Positions 1 through 6,173 of a stretch of 25,009 nucleotides of DNA are shown here, in pieces. The notes under the pieces are model-generated. The model worked only from the letters and a program-made list of their open reading frames with translations, had not been told where the DNA came from and did not search any database. Numbering within the stretch: position 1 is the first letter of the stretch; the number at the start of each line of letters is the position of its first letter. Origin of the DNA: a virus; the IMG/VR virus record IMGVR_UViG_3300043449_001627, positions 1 to 25,009 of that record, one strand, 5' to 3'. Position numbers and translations under genes: made by a program.

Positions 1-1
1 G

Positions 2-898
2 GCATGGACCATGGTTCAGAAGTCGATCGCCAATACCTGGTTCCACCATCAGACGCCCATGAACCGGGAGAAGGCGGATTACGAGTTCCGACTCACCAAT
101 GATGAACGCGCCATGTTCCTGGATGTCTTCGCGACCCTGACAACCAGTGACATCGCGGTGCTCCGGAATGCCGGGGCCAGTCTGATGCAACACATCACAG
201 CACCGGAGGTCGAGTCCTATCTGGCGAGGCAGATTGCGGAGGAGGGGGTTCACAGCATCACCTACCAGCACGTGATCGAGGTACTGGCGTTGGATCAGGA
301 GGGGTTGTACTCCCGCTACCAGACGGTTCCAGAGATTCGGGCCAAGTTTGATATGGCCAACCAGTACTCAGAGCGCATCAGTAGCTTTCTTAGCATTGGG
401 GAATTCCTTTCCGGGTTGATCTTCTACTATGGGATCTTTGAAGGGGTTTGGTTCTACAACGGGTTCAGCCCGATCTTCAGTCTTCAAAGGAAGAATCTGA
501 TGGTCGGTACCGGAACTCAACTTCAATACATCATGCGGGACGAAGCCATGCACGTGGCCTTTGGCCTCAAGCTGATAAACGGCATCATGGAAGAAGAGGG
601 GGTTCGACTCTCTGAAGACGTGGTTCACCGAATCTTCCGAGAAGCTCTGGGTCTTGAGGCGGAGTATGCCTATCGAACGATCCCCGGCATTCTGGGGTAC
701 AACCCCAAACTGCACATTGAACAGGCCAAGTTCCTGACCAATCGTCGTCTCTCACAACTCGGATATGGCCCCTTATATGAGGCCGAGAACGTGTTGCCCT
801 GGTTGGATGAGCAAGTCCAGGTGAAGAAGGAGAAGAACTTTTTTGAGACACATGTCACCGAATATCAGTCTGCCGCCAGTCTGGATGGTACGTGGTGA
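2..898 (+). CDS. nrdB: Class I ribonucleotide reductase, small (R2/beta) subunit, 5' partial
   Basis: This subunit holds the di-iron/tyrosyl-radical cofactor that lets the large subunit reduce ribonucleotides to deoxyribonucleotides in the cytoplasm. Counting from the ATG at 11, spacing matches E. coli R2 exactly. The metal ligands are D47, E78, H81, E144, E178 and H181 (the EGVH and RDEAMH motifs), with Y85 at the radical-tyrosine position. The C-terminus has the FFE...VTEY...SL...W pattern used to dock on the large subunit. The frame is open to the window edge, and no ribosome-binding site precedes the ATG at 11. The sequence before the first iron ligand is also short for R2, so the true start is probably upstream. 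No large subunit is in the window; it presumably lies to the left. Function is very secure; the start is not. Confidence 0.96.
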   Translation, partial: AWTMVQKSIANTWFHHQTPMNREKADYEFRLTNDERAMFLDVFATLTTSDIAVLRNAGASLMQHITAPEVESYLARQIAEEGVHSITYQHVIEVLALDQEGLYSRYQTVPEIRAKFDMANQYSERISSFLSIGEFLSGLIFYYGIFEGVWFYNGFSPIFSLQRKNLMVGTGTQLQYIMRDEAMHVAFGLKLINGIMEEEGVRLSEDVVHRIFREALGLEAEYAYRTIPGILGYNPKLHIEQAKFLTNRRLSQLGYGPLYEAENVLPWLDEQVQVKKEKNFFETHVTEYQSAASLDGTW

Positions 899-923
899 AC
901 TAAACGGAAAGTCCATGTAACAT

Positions 924-956
924 AACGAGGTGAACCGTAAAAAAATACACCTCGTT
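924..956 (+). other. 9-bp perfect inverted repeat (hairpin) after nrdB
   Basis: Bases 924-932 (AACGAGGTG) are the exact reverse complement of 948-956, with a 15-base A-rich loop. No T-run follows, so it is a poor intrinsic terminator. The left arm contains the GTG at 930 proposed as the start of the next small ORF, so the hairpin could hide that start or act as an RNA-processing or stability element. Confidence 0.5.
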
Positions 957-1130
957 GTCGATAATTCGAAGAGGACGTTCCTTTGGGAATGTCCTCTCTG
1001 CTTTATGACGGGAACCTTAAGTGTAGTCTCCCCGGAGACTCCCAGTGAGGCTCTGCCTCGTTTATTCCCCTACCATAGTCAGAAACGTCCGGAGTGTTCC
1101 GGCGAGATCGGCCTAATCACTTTTGATTAG
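930..1130 (+). CDS. Small zinc-finger-like protein (66 aa), uncertain
   Basis: I do not recognise this protein. It has a WECPLC motif (C-x2-C) near residue 20, followed by a YH...C pattern about 27-34 residues later. That would give a C-x2-C/H-x-C zinc site, and the intervening sequence (a stretch of acidic and hydrophobic residues ending PECSG) looks protein-like. Against it, the GTG start has only a weak GAG-type ribosome-binding site, the start lies in the arm of a hairpin, and two further hairpins fall inside or at the end of the frame (1025-1040 and 1112-1131). The 323-base gap between nrdB and the dikinase gene may therefore be structured RNA instead of, or as well as, a gene. It follows nrdB by about 30 bases. 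Confidence 0.42.
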   Translation: MNRKKIHLVVDNSKRTFLWECPLCFMTGTLSVVSPETPSEALPRLFPYHSQKRPECSGEIGLITFD

Positions 1131-1131
1131 G
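1112..1131 (+). other. 8-bp hairpin with 4-base loop upstream of promoter
   Basis: CCTAATCA (1112-1119) pairs perfectly with TGATTAGG (1124-1131) around a CTTT loop. Outer GATC sequences on both sides extend it imperfectly. The next bases are not a clean T-run, so termination would be weak. Its position just ahead of the 1145 promoter fits insulation of the nrdB transcript from the dikinase transcript. Confidence 0.45.
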
Positions 1132-1144
1132 TGATCCTGCTTCT

Positions 1145-1172
1145 TTGACCTCAAGTTTGCGCCTCTTATAAT
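1145..1172 (+). promoter_or_regulatory. Consensus sigma70-type promoter for the dikinase-like gene
   Basis: TTGACC (1145-1150), 16-bp spacer, perfect TATAAT (1167-1172). It lies 50 bases before the dikinase start. A second promoter at 4582 shares the TTGACCTC start of its -35 region. Just downstream, at 1181-1197, is a near-palindrome centred on CTTTTAAAAG flanked by GATC. It falls in the expected leader and could be an operator or leader hairpin. Confidence 0.75.
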
Positions 1173-1221
1173 TGGCCTTCGATCCTTTTAAAAGATCGAT
1201 CACCATCTTAAGGAGTGTTGC

Positions 1222-3252
1222 ATGTTTTATTTCGACGATACCTCTGTTGAGGATTTCTGTGGCTCAGAAAACCCTAAGCACTTGCTTGGAGGCAAGGGCG
1301 CTGGACTCGCGCAGATGAAAAGCCTTGATGTTCCAGTACCGGCTTTCATCGTCATTCCAACCAGCGTCTGCCTTGAGTATCTCAAGAAGCCAAAGTCGAC
1401 GATGGTCAAGATTGCCAAGGCTCTTCCCAAAGTGAAGAAGCATTTCGTAAAGCAGTTTGGCTATCTCCCTCTGGTGAGCATCCGCTCTGGGGCAAGAGTC
1501 TCGATGCCGGGGATGATGGATACCATTCTGAACGTGGGCCTTGATGCGTCGACCTACGGCGATTGGGCTGTTCGTCTCGGTGAAGATTGCGCCAAGGATT
1601 CCTACTTCCGCCTCATTGAGATGTTTGGCAACGTCGTCAACGAGATTCCTCGGGAGCACCTGTCTCTTGCTGTGGATGGGGGCTATCCTTTGGAGTTTTA
1701 TGAGGAGCAGGTAGGCTCCCCATTCCCCTCCGCTGACGACCAGTGGCTTCAGGCGATTGAGGCCGTCTTTCTTTCGTGGAATAACGACCGCGCCAAGACT
1801 TACCGTCAGTTGAACGGGATTCCAGAGAACTGGGGAACTGCCGTCGTCATCCAAGCCATGGTCTTCGGCAATCTGAACGATAACTCCTGTACGGGCGTTC
1901 TGTTCACTCGCAATCCCAGTACAGGATGCAACAAGATTACTGGCGAGTTCCTGATCAATGCTCAAGGGGAAGATGTGGTGGCCGGCATTCGGACTCCTCA
2001 GCCCTTGGACGAGATGGCGCAGTGGAACTCCCATTTGCAGTCGGCACTCTTCGCCTGTGTCCTCAATCTTGAGAATGAATTCCGCGATATGCAGGATTGT
2101 GAATTCACGGTTCAGGACGGGAAACTCTTTATCCTTCAGACACGGACGGGTAAGCGCACCGCCAAGGCCGCTGTTCGAATCGCCATGGACATGTTGGACT
2201 CTGGCCATATCTCAGAATCCGAGGCGCTGAAGCGCGTGACCTTGAAGCAATGGCACACAGCGGTTAAGCCGGTGATCGATCCTACGTTTAACCAACCCGC
2301 CCATGGCAAGGGGATCCCGGCCTCGAATGGCATTGCCTCGGGTGTCGCCGTTTTCTCAGCGCAGAAGGCGGTTGAAAGCAAGGAGCCTTGCATCCTCATC
2401 TCCGTTGAGACTACCCCGGATGATATCGCCGGAATGAATGCCGCCAAGGGGATTCTGACCATGATCGGCGGTGCCACTTCCCACGCCGCCGTGGTGGCTC
2501 GGGGCATGGATCGGCCCTGTGTCGTGGGCTGTATGGACCTCAAGAAGGATAGCAACGGGCATTTCTTCTTGAACGGTAAGCCTCTGCTTGAAGGGGGGGT
2601 GGTTACGATTGATGGCGGTACCGGATCCATTTGGGTAGATACGAAAGTCCCCGTGATCAGCGCCGAGTCAGACCCTTACATCCATAAGTTCCTTTCCTTG
2701 ATCCATAGCCAGTCCGACGCCCATCCGATTCTCAGTTTGGGGGATGGGATACCAGAGGGGCCTTGCTGGTATCAAGTCCAATCCTCAGAAGAGATTCAGC
2801 AGATTGGTTCGGCTTTACAGGGGTACCTCGATATTCGTCCGCAGATCACCAAAATGCCCGCGATGTTCCGGGAAATTCTGGAAGTCGGGTGCTCTGATCT
2901 CGATTCGACCGAGGAACTTTTGGGGAAGGCCGTCACAGACCTAGCCACAGAGATTGAACTTAAGTTCAAAGTCGTGACCAGTAACCCCAAGGTGGCCCTT
3001 CAGCTTCAAACGGCGGGAGTTGGGACGGTACCTATCGTGACCGAATGGGAGCATCTTCTGGATGTTCAAGAAGACGCTGTCATTGATTTGATCGATCCCG
3101 GTCATCCGCGTGTAGCACAGATCATGGATCTTCGTGCCAAGGCAAATCTCCCGCTCAAGACCCTCTCAGTGGGGAGTCACGCGCAAACTTCAGAAAGCCA
3201 ACACTTCCTGTCCGAATCACAGCAGATTCGGAGGGTTTTAGGAGGTAACTAA
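1222..3252 (+). CDS. Pyruvate phosphate dikinase-like protein lacking the PEP/pyruvate barrel
   Basis: The N-terminal two thirds is clearly PPDK-type. It has the GGKGAGLAQM motif (residues 23-32, Lys25), the SIRSGARVSMPGMMDTI ATP-grasp segment (about 86-103), the GTAVVIQAMVFGN and GEDVVAGIRTPQP regions, and the LQTRTGKRTA end of the nucleotide domain. A full phosphohistidine swivel domain follows, with GGATSHAAVVARG and catalytic His421. These parts normally move phosphate from ATP to histidine. A standard PPDK is about 870-900 residues and ends in a PEP/pyruvate-binding TIM barrel. Here only about 195 residues follow the swivel domain, and I see neither the barrel's GLCRTEHMF-type motif nor its catalytic cysteine. 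The phosphate acceptor may therefore differ from pyruvate. The start is fixed by TAAGGAGTG (1209-1217) just before the ATG. A copy of the 16-bp palindrome lies inside the gene at 2954. Confidence 0.9.
   Translation: MFYFDDTSVEDFCGSENPKHLLGGKGAGLAQMKSLDVPVPAFIVIPTSVCLEYLKKPKSTMVKIAKALPKVKKHFVKQFGYLPLVSIRSGARVSMPGMMDTILNVGLDASTYGDWAVRLGEDCAKDSYFRLIEMFGNVVNEIPREHLSLAVDGGYPLEFYEEQVGSPFPSADDQWLQAIEAVFLSWNNDRAKTYRQLNGIPENWGTAVVIQAMVFGNLNDNSCTGVLFTRNPSTGCNKITGEFLINAQGEDVVAGIRTPQPLDEMAQWNSHLQSALFACVLNLENEFRDMQDCEFTVQDGKLFILQTRTGKRTAKAAVRIAMDMLDSGHISESEALKRVTLKQWHTAVKPVIDPTFNQPAHGKGIPASNGIASGVAVFSAQKAVESKEPCILISVETTPDDIAGMNAAKGILTMIGGATSHAAVVARGMDRPCVVGCMDLKKDSNGHFFLNGKPLLEGGVVTIDGGTGSIWVDTKVPVISAESDPYIHKFLSLIHSQSDAHPILSLGDGIPEGPCWYQVQSSEEIQQIGSALQGYLDIRPQITKMPAMFREILEVGCSDLDSTEELLGKAVTDLATEIELKFKVVTSNPKVALQLQTAGVGTVPIVTEWEHLLDVQEDAVIDLIDPGHPRVAQIMDLRAKANLPLKTLSVGSHAQTSESQHFLSESQQIRRVLGGN
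2954..2969. repeat. 16-bp palindrome TTGAACTTAAGTTCAA, perfect copy
   Basis: Exact match to the recurrent palindrome, inside the dikinase-like gene. Here the repeat begins at the second base of a codon, so it is read in a different frame from the copies at 6449 and 17953. This argues against a shared peptide and for a DNA-level site. Confidence 0.8.
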
Positions 3253-3273
3253 CAGAAGAGACTTTGGGCAGAA

Positions 3274-3282
3274 TGTTATGAT
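3274..3282 (+). promoter_or_regulatory. Candidate extended -10 promoter
   Basis: TGTTATGAT (TGn plus TATGAT) lies 17 bases before the ribosome-binding site of the zinc-ribbon gene. No good -35 is present at normal distance, which extended -10 promoters can tolerate. It sits in the 63-base gap after the dikinase-like gene. Confidence 0.4.
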
Positions 3283-3315
3283 GCGCTCACAATTTATCTA
3301 AGGAGTGATGGTCGG

Positions 3316-3726
3316 ATGAACATACCCTGCCCAAAGTGTTCGAGCACGGTGACAAGATTAGAGGAAGAAGGGACGAGCCTATTTTTGAGATGCCGGTGCG
3401 GCTTCAATAAATGTATGGCCTCAACACTAAGTAGTGGGTTTTCGATTGAACATATTCATATTGATGGAGAGGTAAAGCTACCTAAAAAAGATTCGAAATT
3501 GGCCCAGTGTCTTGGGGCCTTGGCCTCACTCAAAGAAGCCTCGACACAAGAAGTTGCTAAAGAACTGACCAAGAGAGGAGAGTCTTGGTGCAGTGATGAG
3601 GTGGCTTCGTTTTTAACTATTCTTAAGCATCGTGGTTTAGTCGTTATTGTAGTGCCGGGGAAAGGAGTTCTCGGTGGAAGTCGGTGGTCTTTGACCGCGA
3701 CAGCCAGGAGGCTTTTGAAGCTATGA
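3316..3726 (+). CDS. Zinc-ribbon / winged-helix-like putative regulator
   Basis: A 136-residue protein. The N-terminus has a zinc-ribbon pattern, C5-x2-C8 with C26-x-C28 (and C33 nearby). The rest (about 55-136) has alternating hydrophobic helices, including an EASTQEVAKELTKRG segment like a recognition-helix pair, then a beta-hairpin-like RGLVVIVVPGKG...GSRWSLT region. This reads like a winged helix-turn-helix. Together they suggest a nucleic-acid-binding regulator, but no family is identified. TAAGGAGTG at 3299-3307 supports the ATG at 3316; an ATG at 3308 opens only a four-codon frame. It leads a three-gene cluster (3316-4585) that is AT-richer than its surroundings. Confidence 0.8.
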   Translation: MNIPCPKCSSTVTRLEEEGTSLFLRCRCGFNKCMASTLSSGFSIEHIHIDGEVKLPKKDSKLAQCLGALASLKEASTQEVAKELTKRGESWCSDEVASFLTILKHRGLVVIVVPGKGVLGGSRWSLTATARRLLKL

Positions 3727-3741
3727 CCGGAGGAGATAAAT

Positions 3742-4059
3742 ATGAGTTTGGCCATTGGTGTAACCGAGGGTGCTGTTATCGAGATAGATAACCACCCTCT
3801 TACCGTTATAAAGTCAGACGAAACTAAAATTGAAGTGGAGTTTCTCGGCCAAAATTACACTCTTTCAGAGTTTGAGTCCGTTGAACTATATCCGTCTGTG
3901 TATGTTTGTATGGGTAAGCCGGCTATCCACCTTTTGAATGTAAAGGAGGAAGCTAAGGCCTGGGATCTTCTCCCGAGAATTCTGTTCGAAGCGCCAAGAA
4001 GCGTTTCGATTCAACGCCGAAGGAAGCAGTATGGCAGTAACAAACCACGTCCCCGGTAA
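3742..4059 (+). CDS. CsrA-like small RNA-binding protein (tentative)
   Basis: A 105-residue protein. The N-terminus (EGAVIEIDNHPLTVIKSDETKIEVEF) resembles the GE-x-IxI...VxV...VRIG strand pattern of the CsrA/RsmA translational regulators. The C-terminal segment EAPRSVSIQR (83-92), followed by RRKQY, matches CsrA's conserved APxxVxVxRxEIY end. Between them is an insertion of roughly 40 residues, so it would be an expanded version. If correct, it binds mRNA leaders and alters translation. The match is from motif reading only and is moderate. The ribosome-binding site is GGAGGAG (3730-3736). Its end overlaps the next gene by 29 bases. Confidence 0.6.
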   Translation: MSLAIGVTEGAVIEIDNHPLTVIKSDETKIEVEFLGQNYTLSEFESVELYPSVYVCMGKPAIHLLNVKEEAKAWDLLPRILFEAPRSVSIQRRRKQYGSNKPRPR

Positions 4060-4585
4060 GCGGGGTTTCGGGGTTGACTCCGTCTTGTTGTGGCATGTCA
4101 AACAGAACCACGGTATTGAAGGCAAGGAGTTTATTGACTACGTCCGAAGATCTGTCAAAGCCTCCCATACCAAGGGAAACCGGCGATTCCATGATTGGTT
4201 TTTTGTACTCAACGAAAAACAGACCGTCGTGGCCTATTGCTACGGGGAACAGGGGGAGGTCATAACCGCGAGATCGATTAGACTCGCAAAACAGGGCCTG
4301 ACCGATGATCCCCCACCGCCCTTGATTCCGAAGCCTAAAACGCCTCTCAAGTTGCCTGAAGCCCCCTCAAAGGGGGCTACTCATTTCCAGAATAAACCTC
4401 ACACCTATTATCACTGCGAGGTTTGTCAGGATACGGGTAAGGTGAAGGTATATGACGAATGCCCTTACTGTGAAGGGTCCGGGTGTGAACATTGCGGTAA
4501 TCAAGGTGAAATACCCACCAAAATCCCATGCCAAAGTTGTTCAACGGATCCAAAAGGTGGGTTACGAAAGAGGCAAAGAAATTGA
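4031..4585 (+). CDS. Protein with DnaJ-type cysteine-rich zinc domain
   Basis: A 184-residue protein. The C-terminal half has four CxxC pairs, C129/C132, C144/C147, C152/C155 and C167/C170, several followed by the G-x-G spacing of DnaJ/Hsp40 zinc domains. These normally bind two zinc ions and unfolded protein. There is no J domain (no HPD motif), so it is not a full co-chaperone. Residues 15-85 form a separate unrecognised domain with WHVKQNHGIEG and HDWFFVLNEKQTVV stretches, and a proline-rich linker (94-112) joins the two. The start at 4031 follows AAGGAAG and lies within the end of the preceding gene, so translation is probably coupled. Confidence 0.8.
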   Translation: MAVTNHVPGKRGFGVDSVLLWHVKQNHGIEGKEFIDYVRRSVKASHTKGNRRFHDWFFVLNEKQTVVAYCYGEQGEVITARSIRLAKQGLTDDPPPPLIPKPKTPLKLPEAPSKGATHFQNKPHTYYHCEVCQDTGKVKVYDECPYCEGSGCEHCGNQGEIPTKIPCQSCSTDPKGGLRKRQRN

Positions 4586-4610
4586 CCTCCTAGTGGACTC
4601 CATTTAATAT
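4582..4610 (+). promoter_or_regulatory. Consensus-like promoter upstream of first phosphatase
   Basis: TTGACC (4582-4587), 17-bp spacer, TAATAT (4605-4610); an overlapping TATAAA lies at 4608. The -35 overlaps the stop codon of the preceding gene. It shares TTGACCTC with the 1145 promoter. The expected start of transcription (about 4616-4618) falls inside the left arm of the 4612-4644 hairpin. Confidence 0.65.
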
Positions 4611-4611
4611 A

Positions 4612-4644
4612 AACCCTCTAATAACAACACCTTACTAGAGGGTT
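4612..4644 (+). promoter_or_regulatory. Hairpin covering the ribosome-binding site of the first phosphatase
   Basis: AACCCTCTA (4612-4620) is the exact reverse complement of TAGAGGGTT (4636-4644), with a 15-base loop. The right arm contains GAGGG, the only ribosome-binding-like sequence correctly placed before the ATG at 4647. Transcripts arriving from upstream would fold it shut. Transcripts started at the 4582 promoter would lack most of the left arm. Confidence 0.5.
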
Positions 4645-4646
4645 AT

Positions 4647-5138
4647 ATGAAGGAGTGTAAATTTGTAATCGGTAAATCTTCCCGCGTCATTCAGGGGGGA
4701 CCTTATCGACATCGTCCAAAAACTCATTTCGGCGTCAAGATGGCAGTAGAAATTGATTTGCCGTATGACGTATCCGTACCTACTCGCGACTTTTCGACCC
4801 CAGACCCATATCTGATGGAACGGGGTATTCAATCGGTACTCAAGCCTTTGGCATTGGGGGAGCCTATTTACGCCGGTTGCATGGGCGGGATCGGACGTAC
4901 CGGATTATTTTTTGCTTGTTTGGCGAAAGCCCTTGGTGAAGAGAACCCCGTTCGTTATGTCCGTCAGCATTACATAGGGCATGCGGTTGAGACCGCTGAA
5001 CAAGAGGAATATGTCAGATTATTTCGGGTCAACCGGCTACAGGAAATCCTCCCGAAATACCGACGTGCCGCGAGAATTATGGATCTGTTGCCTTATTCAT
5101 GGGTAAAACGATTGACCGTCCGTCTGCTCGGACTATGA
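4647..5138 (+). CDS. Tyrosine/dual-specificity phosphatase-like protein 1
   Basis: A 163-residue protein with the CX5R phosphate-binding loop GCMGGIGRTG, nucleophile Cys78 and Arg84, as in protein tyrosine and dual-specificity phosphatases. The histidine usually found before the cysteine is glycine. An upstream DFSTPDPY segment could supply the general acid. The family removes phosphate from proteins, and sometimes from nucleic acids or lipids; the substrate here is unknown. It is clearly related to the protein at 6170: they share the loop and a YVRxHY...AVE block after it. The start is odd. The sequence AAGGAGTG, elsewhere the ribosome-binding site, forms codons 2-4, and no in-frame start follows it closely, so I kept 4647 with GAGGG as its site. 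Confidence 0.85.
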   Translation: MKECKFVIGKSSRVIQGGPYRHRPKTHFGVKMAVEIDLPYDVSVPTRDFSTPDPYLMERGIQSVLKPLALGEPIYAGCMGGIGRTGLFFACLAKALGEENPVRYVRQHYIGHAVETAEQEEYVRLFRVNRLQEILPKYRRAARIMDLLPYSWVKRLTVRLLGL

Positions 5139-5183
5139 TCTGACTATGCCCCCACCACGGGCGACCCTAAGGAGTGTGAAACC

Positions 5184-6173
5184 ATGTTGCATCTTGACCC
5201 GGATACGTTGGCCTATTTCAAGGCCTCGCCATTCCTCAATCCCGTCGACTTCTCCACAACACCCGTCCCGGTATTGGCGAAGAAGTGCCAGCAGACGGTC
5301 CTTCAGTCCTCCCATATCGAACCTGAGACCGAGGCCCTGAGGTTCTACCTCTATAACCACGCGTTCTCCCTGCTGTCCAGCCGGTTCGGTCCTGACGAAC
5401 CTCTGGGCGATTATTTGCCGGTAGCCCTCCTGTATGCCGAGGCTTCCGGGGCGATTTTCAAGCGCCTCATGTACTACATGACGTTGATTGTGACGCGTGA
5501 ATCTCGCCACCTTCATACGTCGGTCAGTTTCCACAAGGAACTGGGGGCGAAGTACGGGGAAGAGTTTCTTCGCTTCCATCTGGAAATCAAGAACGCCGGT
5601 TCTTCCGGGGCCGTTGAGCGGTTTTACGTCAATCCCCCGGAGATGACCTTTGGTCGCTACGTCACCGGTCTGACGGATCTGTTCAATAACGGCAACTTCA
5701 GTGGCGGTTATGGCGGTAAAGCGTGGGGCGGGATCGCGAATACTCTCCGTGCCATGGTCGTCGGTGAGACGTCACCCGAAATTATGGTCGATACCGCTTG
5801 GACGCTCTGCCATAACAATGGACCGATCTTCAACAAGGGGATGCTGTTTCAAACCTACTCGTCGGAAATCAAGCGCATTCTGGATGTGCAACGGGCCGGC
5901 ATGATCCCTCAGTACTTCAATGAGGGCCTTACTCACTTCACCAAGAAGGTCGATGGGTTCGAAATGCTTCGGACTCTCTTCCCCAACGAGATGTCGGGGT
6001 ACATCAACTGGTTCCAGGTCGAGGCTCTGGGTTCAATGCAGAAGTATCCCAGTGAAAAAGCCCTTCAGATCTCCAAGTATGGGGAGCCCGTGAAGGAGCC
6101 TGAATCTCCTTTCGGTAAGAAAGTCTGGGTGTCTGAGAAAGATTACGTTGAAACGATGGAGAGGGCGGCATGA
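5184..6173 (+). CDS. Unrecognised 329-aa protein between two phosphatases
   Basis: I do not recognise this protein. It is soluble, with no signal peptide or membrane segment. It has a mainly helical N-terminal half and a notable central block rich in glycine, asparagine and tryptophan (FNNGNFSGGYGGKAWGG, then TAWTLCHNNGPIFNKGM, about residues 167-220). Such a block is typical of a conserved active-site or binding region. The start is secure: TAAGGAGTG at 5168-5176 precedes the ATG by seven bases. The end overlaps the ATG of the second phosphatase by four bases (ATGA), so the two are translated together. Its place between two paralogous phosphatases suggests a common task, but function is unknown. 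Confidence 0.9.
   Translation: MLHLDPDTLAYFKASPFLNPVDFSTTPVPVLAKKCQQTVLQSSHIEPETEALRFYLYNHAFSLLSSRFGPDEPLGDYLPVALLYAEASGAIFKRLMYYMTLIVTRESRHLHTSVSFHKELGAKYGEEFLRFHLEIKNAGSSGAVERFYVNPPEMTFGRYVTGLTDLFNNGNFSGGYGGKAWGGIANTLRAMVVGETSPEIMVDTAWTLCHNNGPIFNKGMLFQTYSSEIKRILDVQRAGMIPQYFNEGLTHFTKKVDGFEMLRTLFPNEMSGYINWFQVEALGSMQKYPSEKALQISKYGEPVKEPESPFGKKVWVSEKDYVETMERAA

Noticed and set aside
1264-2208. Minus-strand open frame of 314 codons
   Set aside because: Lies wholly opposite the dikinase-like gene, whose motifs are unmistakable; no start signal.
4031-4300. N-terminal domain of the 4031 protein as a barnase/RelE-type toxin nuclease
   Set aside because: The H...NH...G and DWFFVL pattern is suggestive, but there is no clear catalytic set and no immunity partner.
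4740-5138. Alternative start for the first phosphatase at ATG 4740
   Set aside because: No ribosome-binding site, and it would remove the N-terminal segment resembling that of the second phosphatase.
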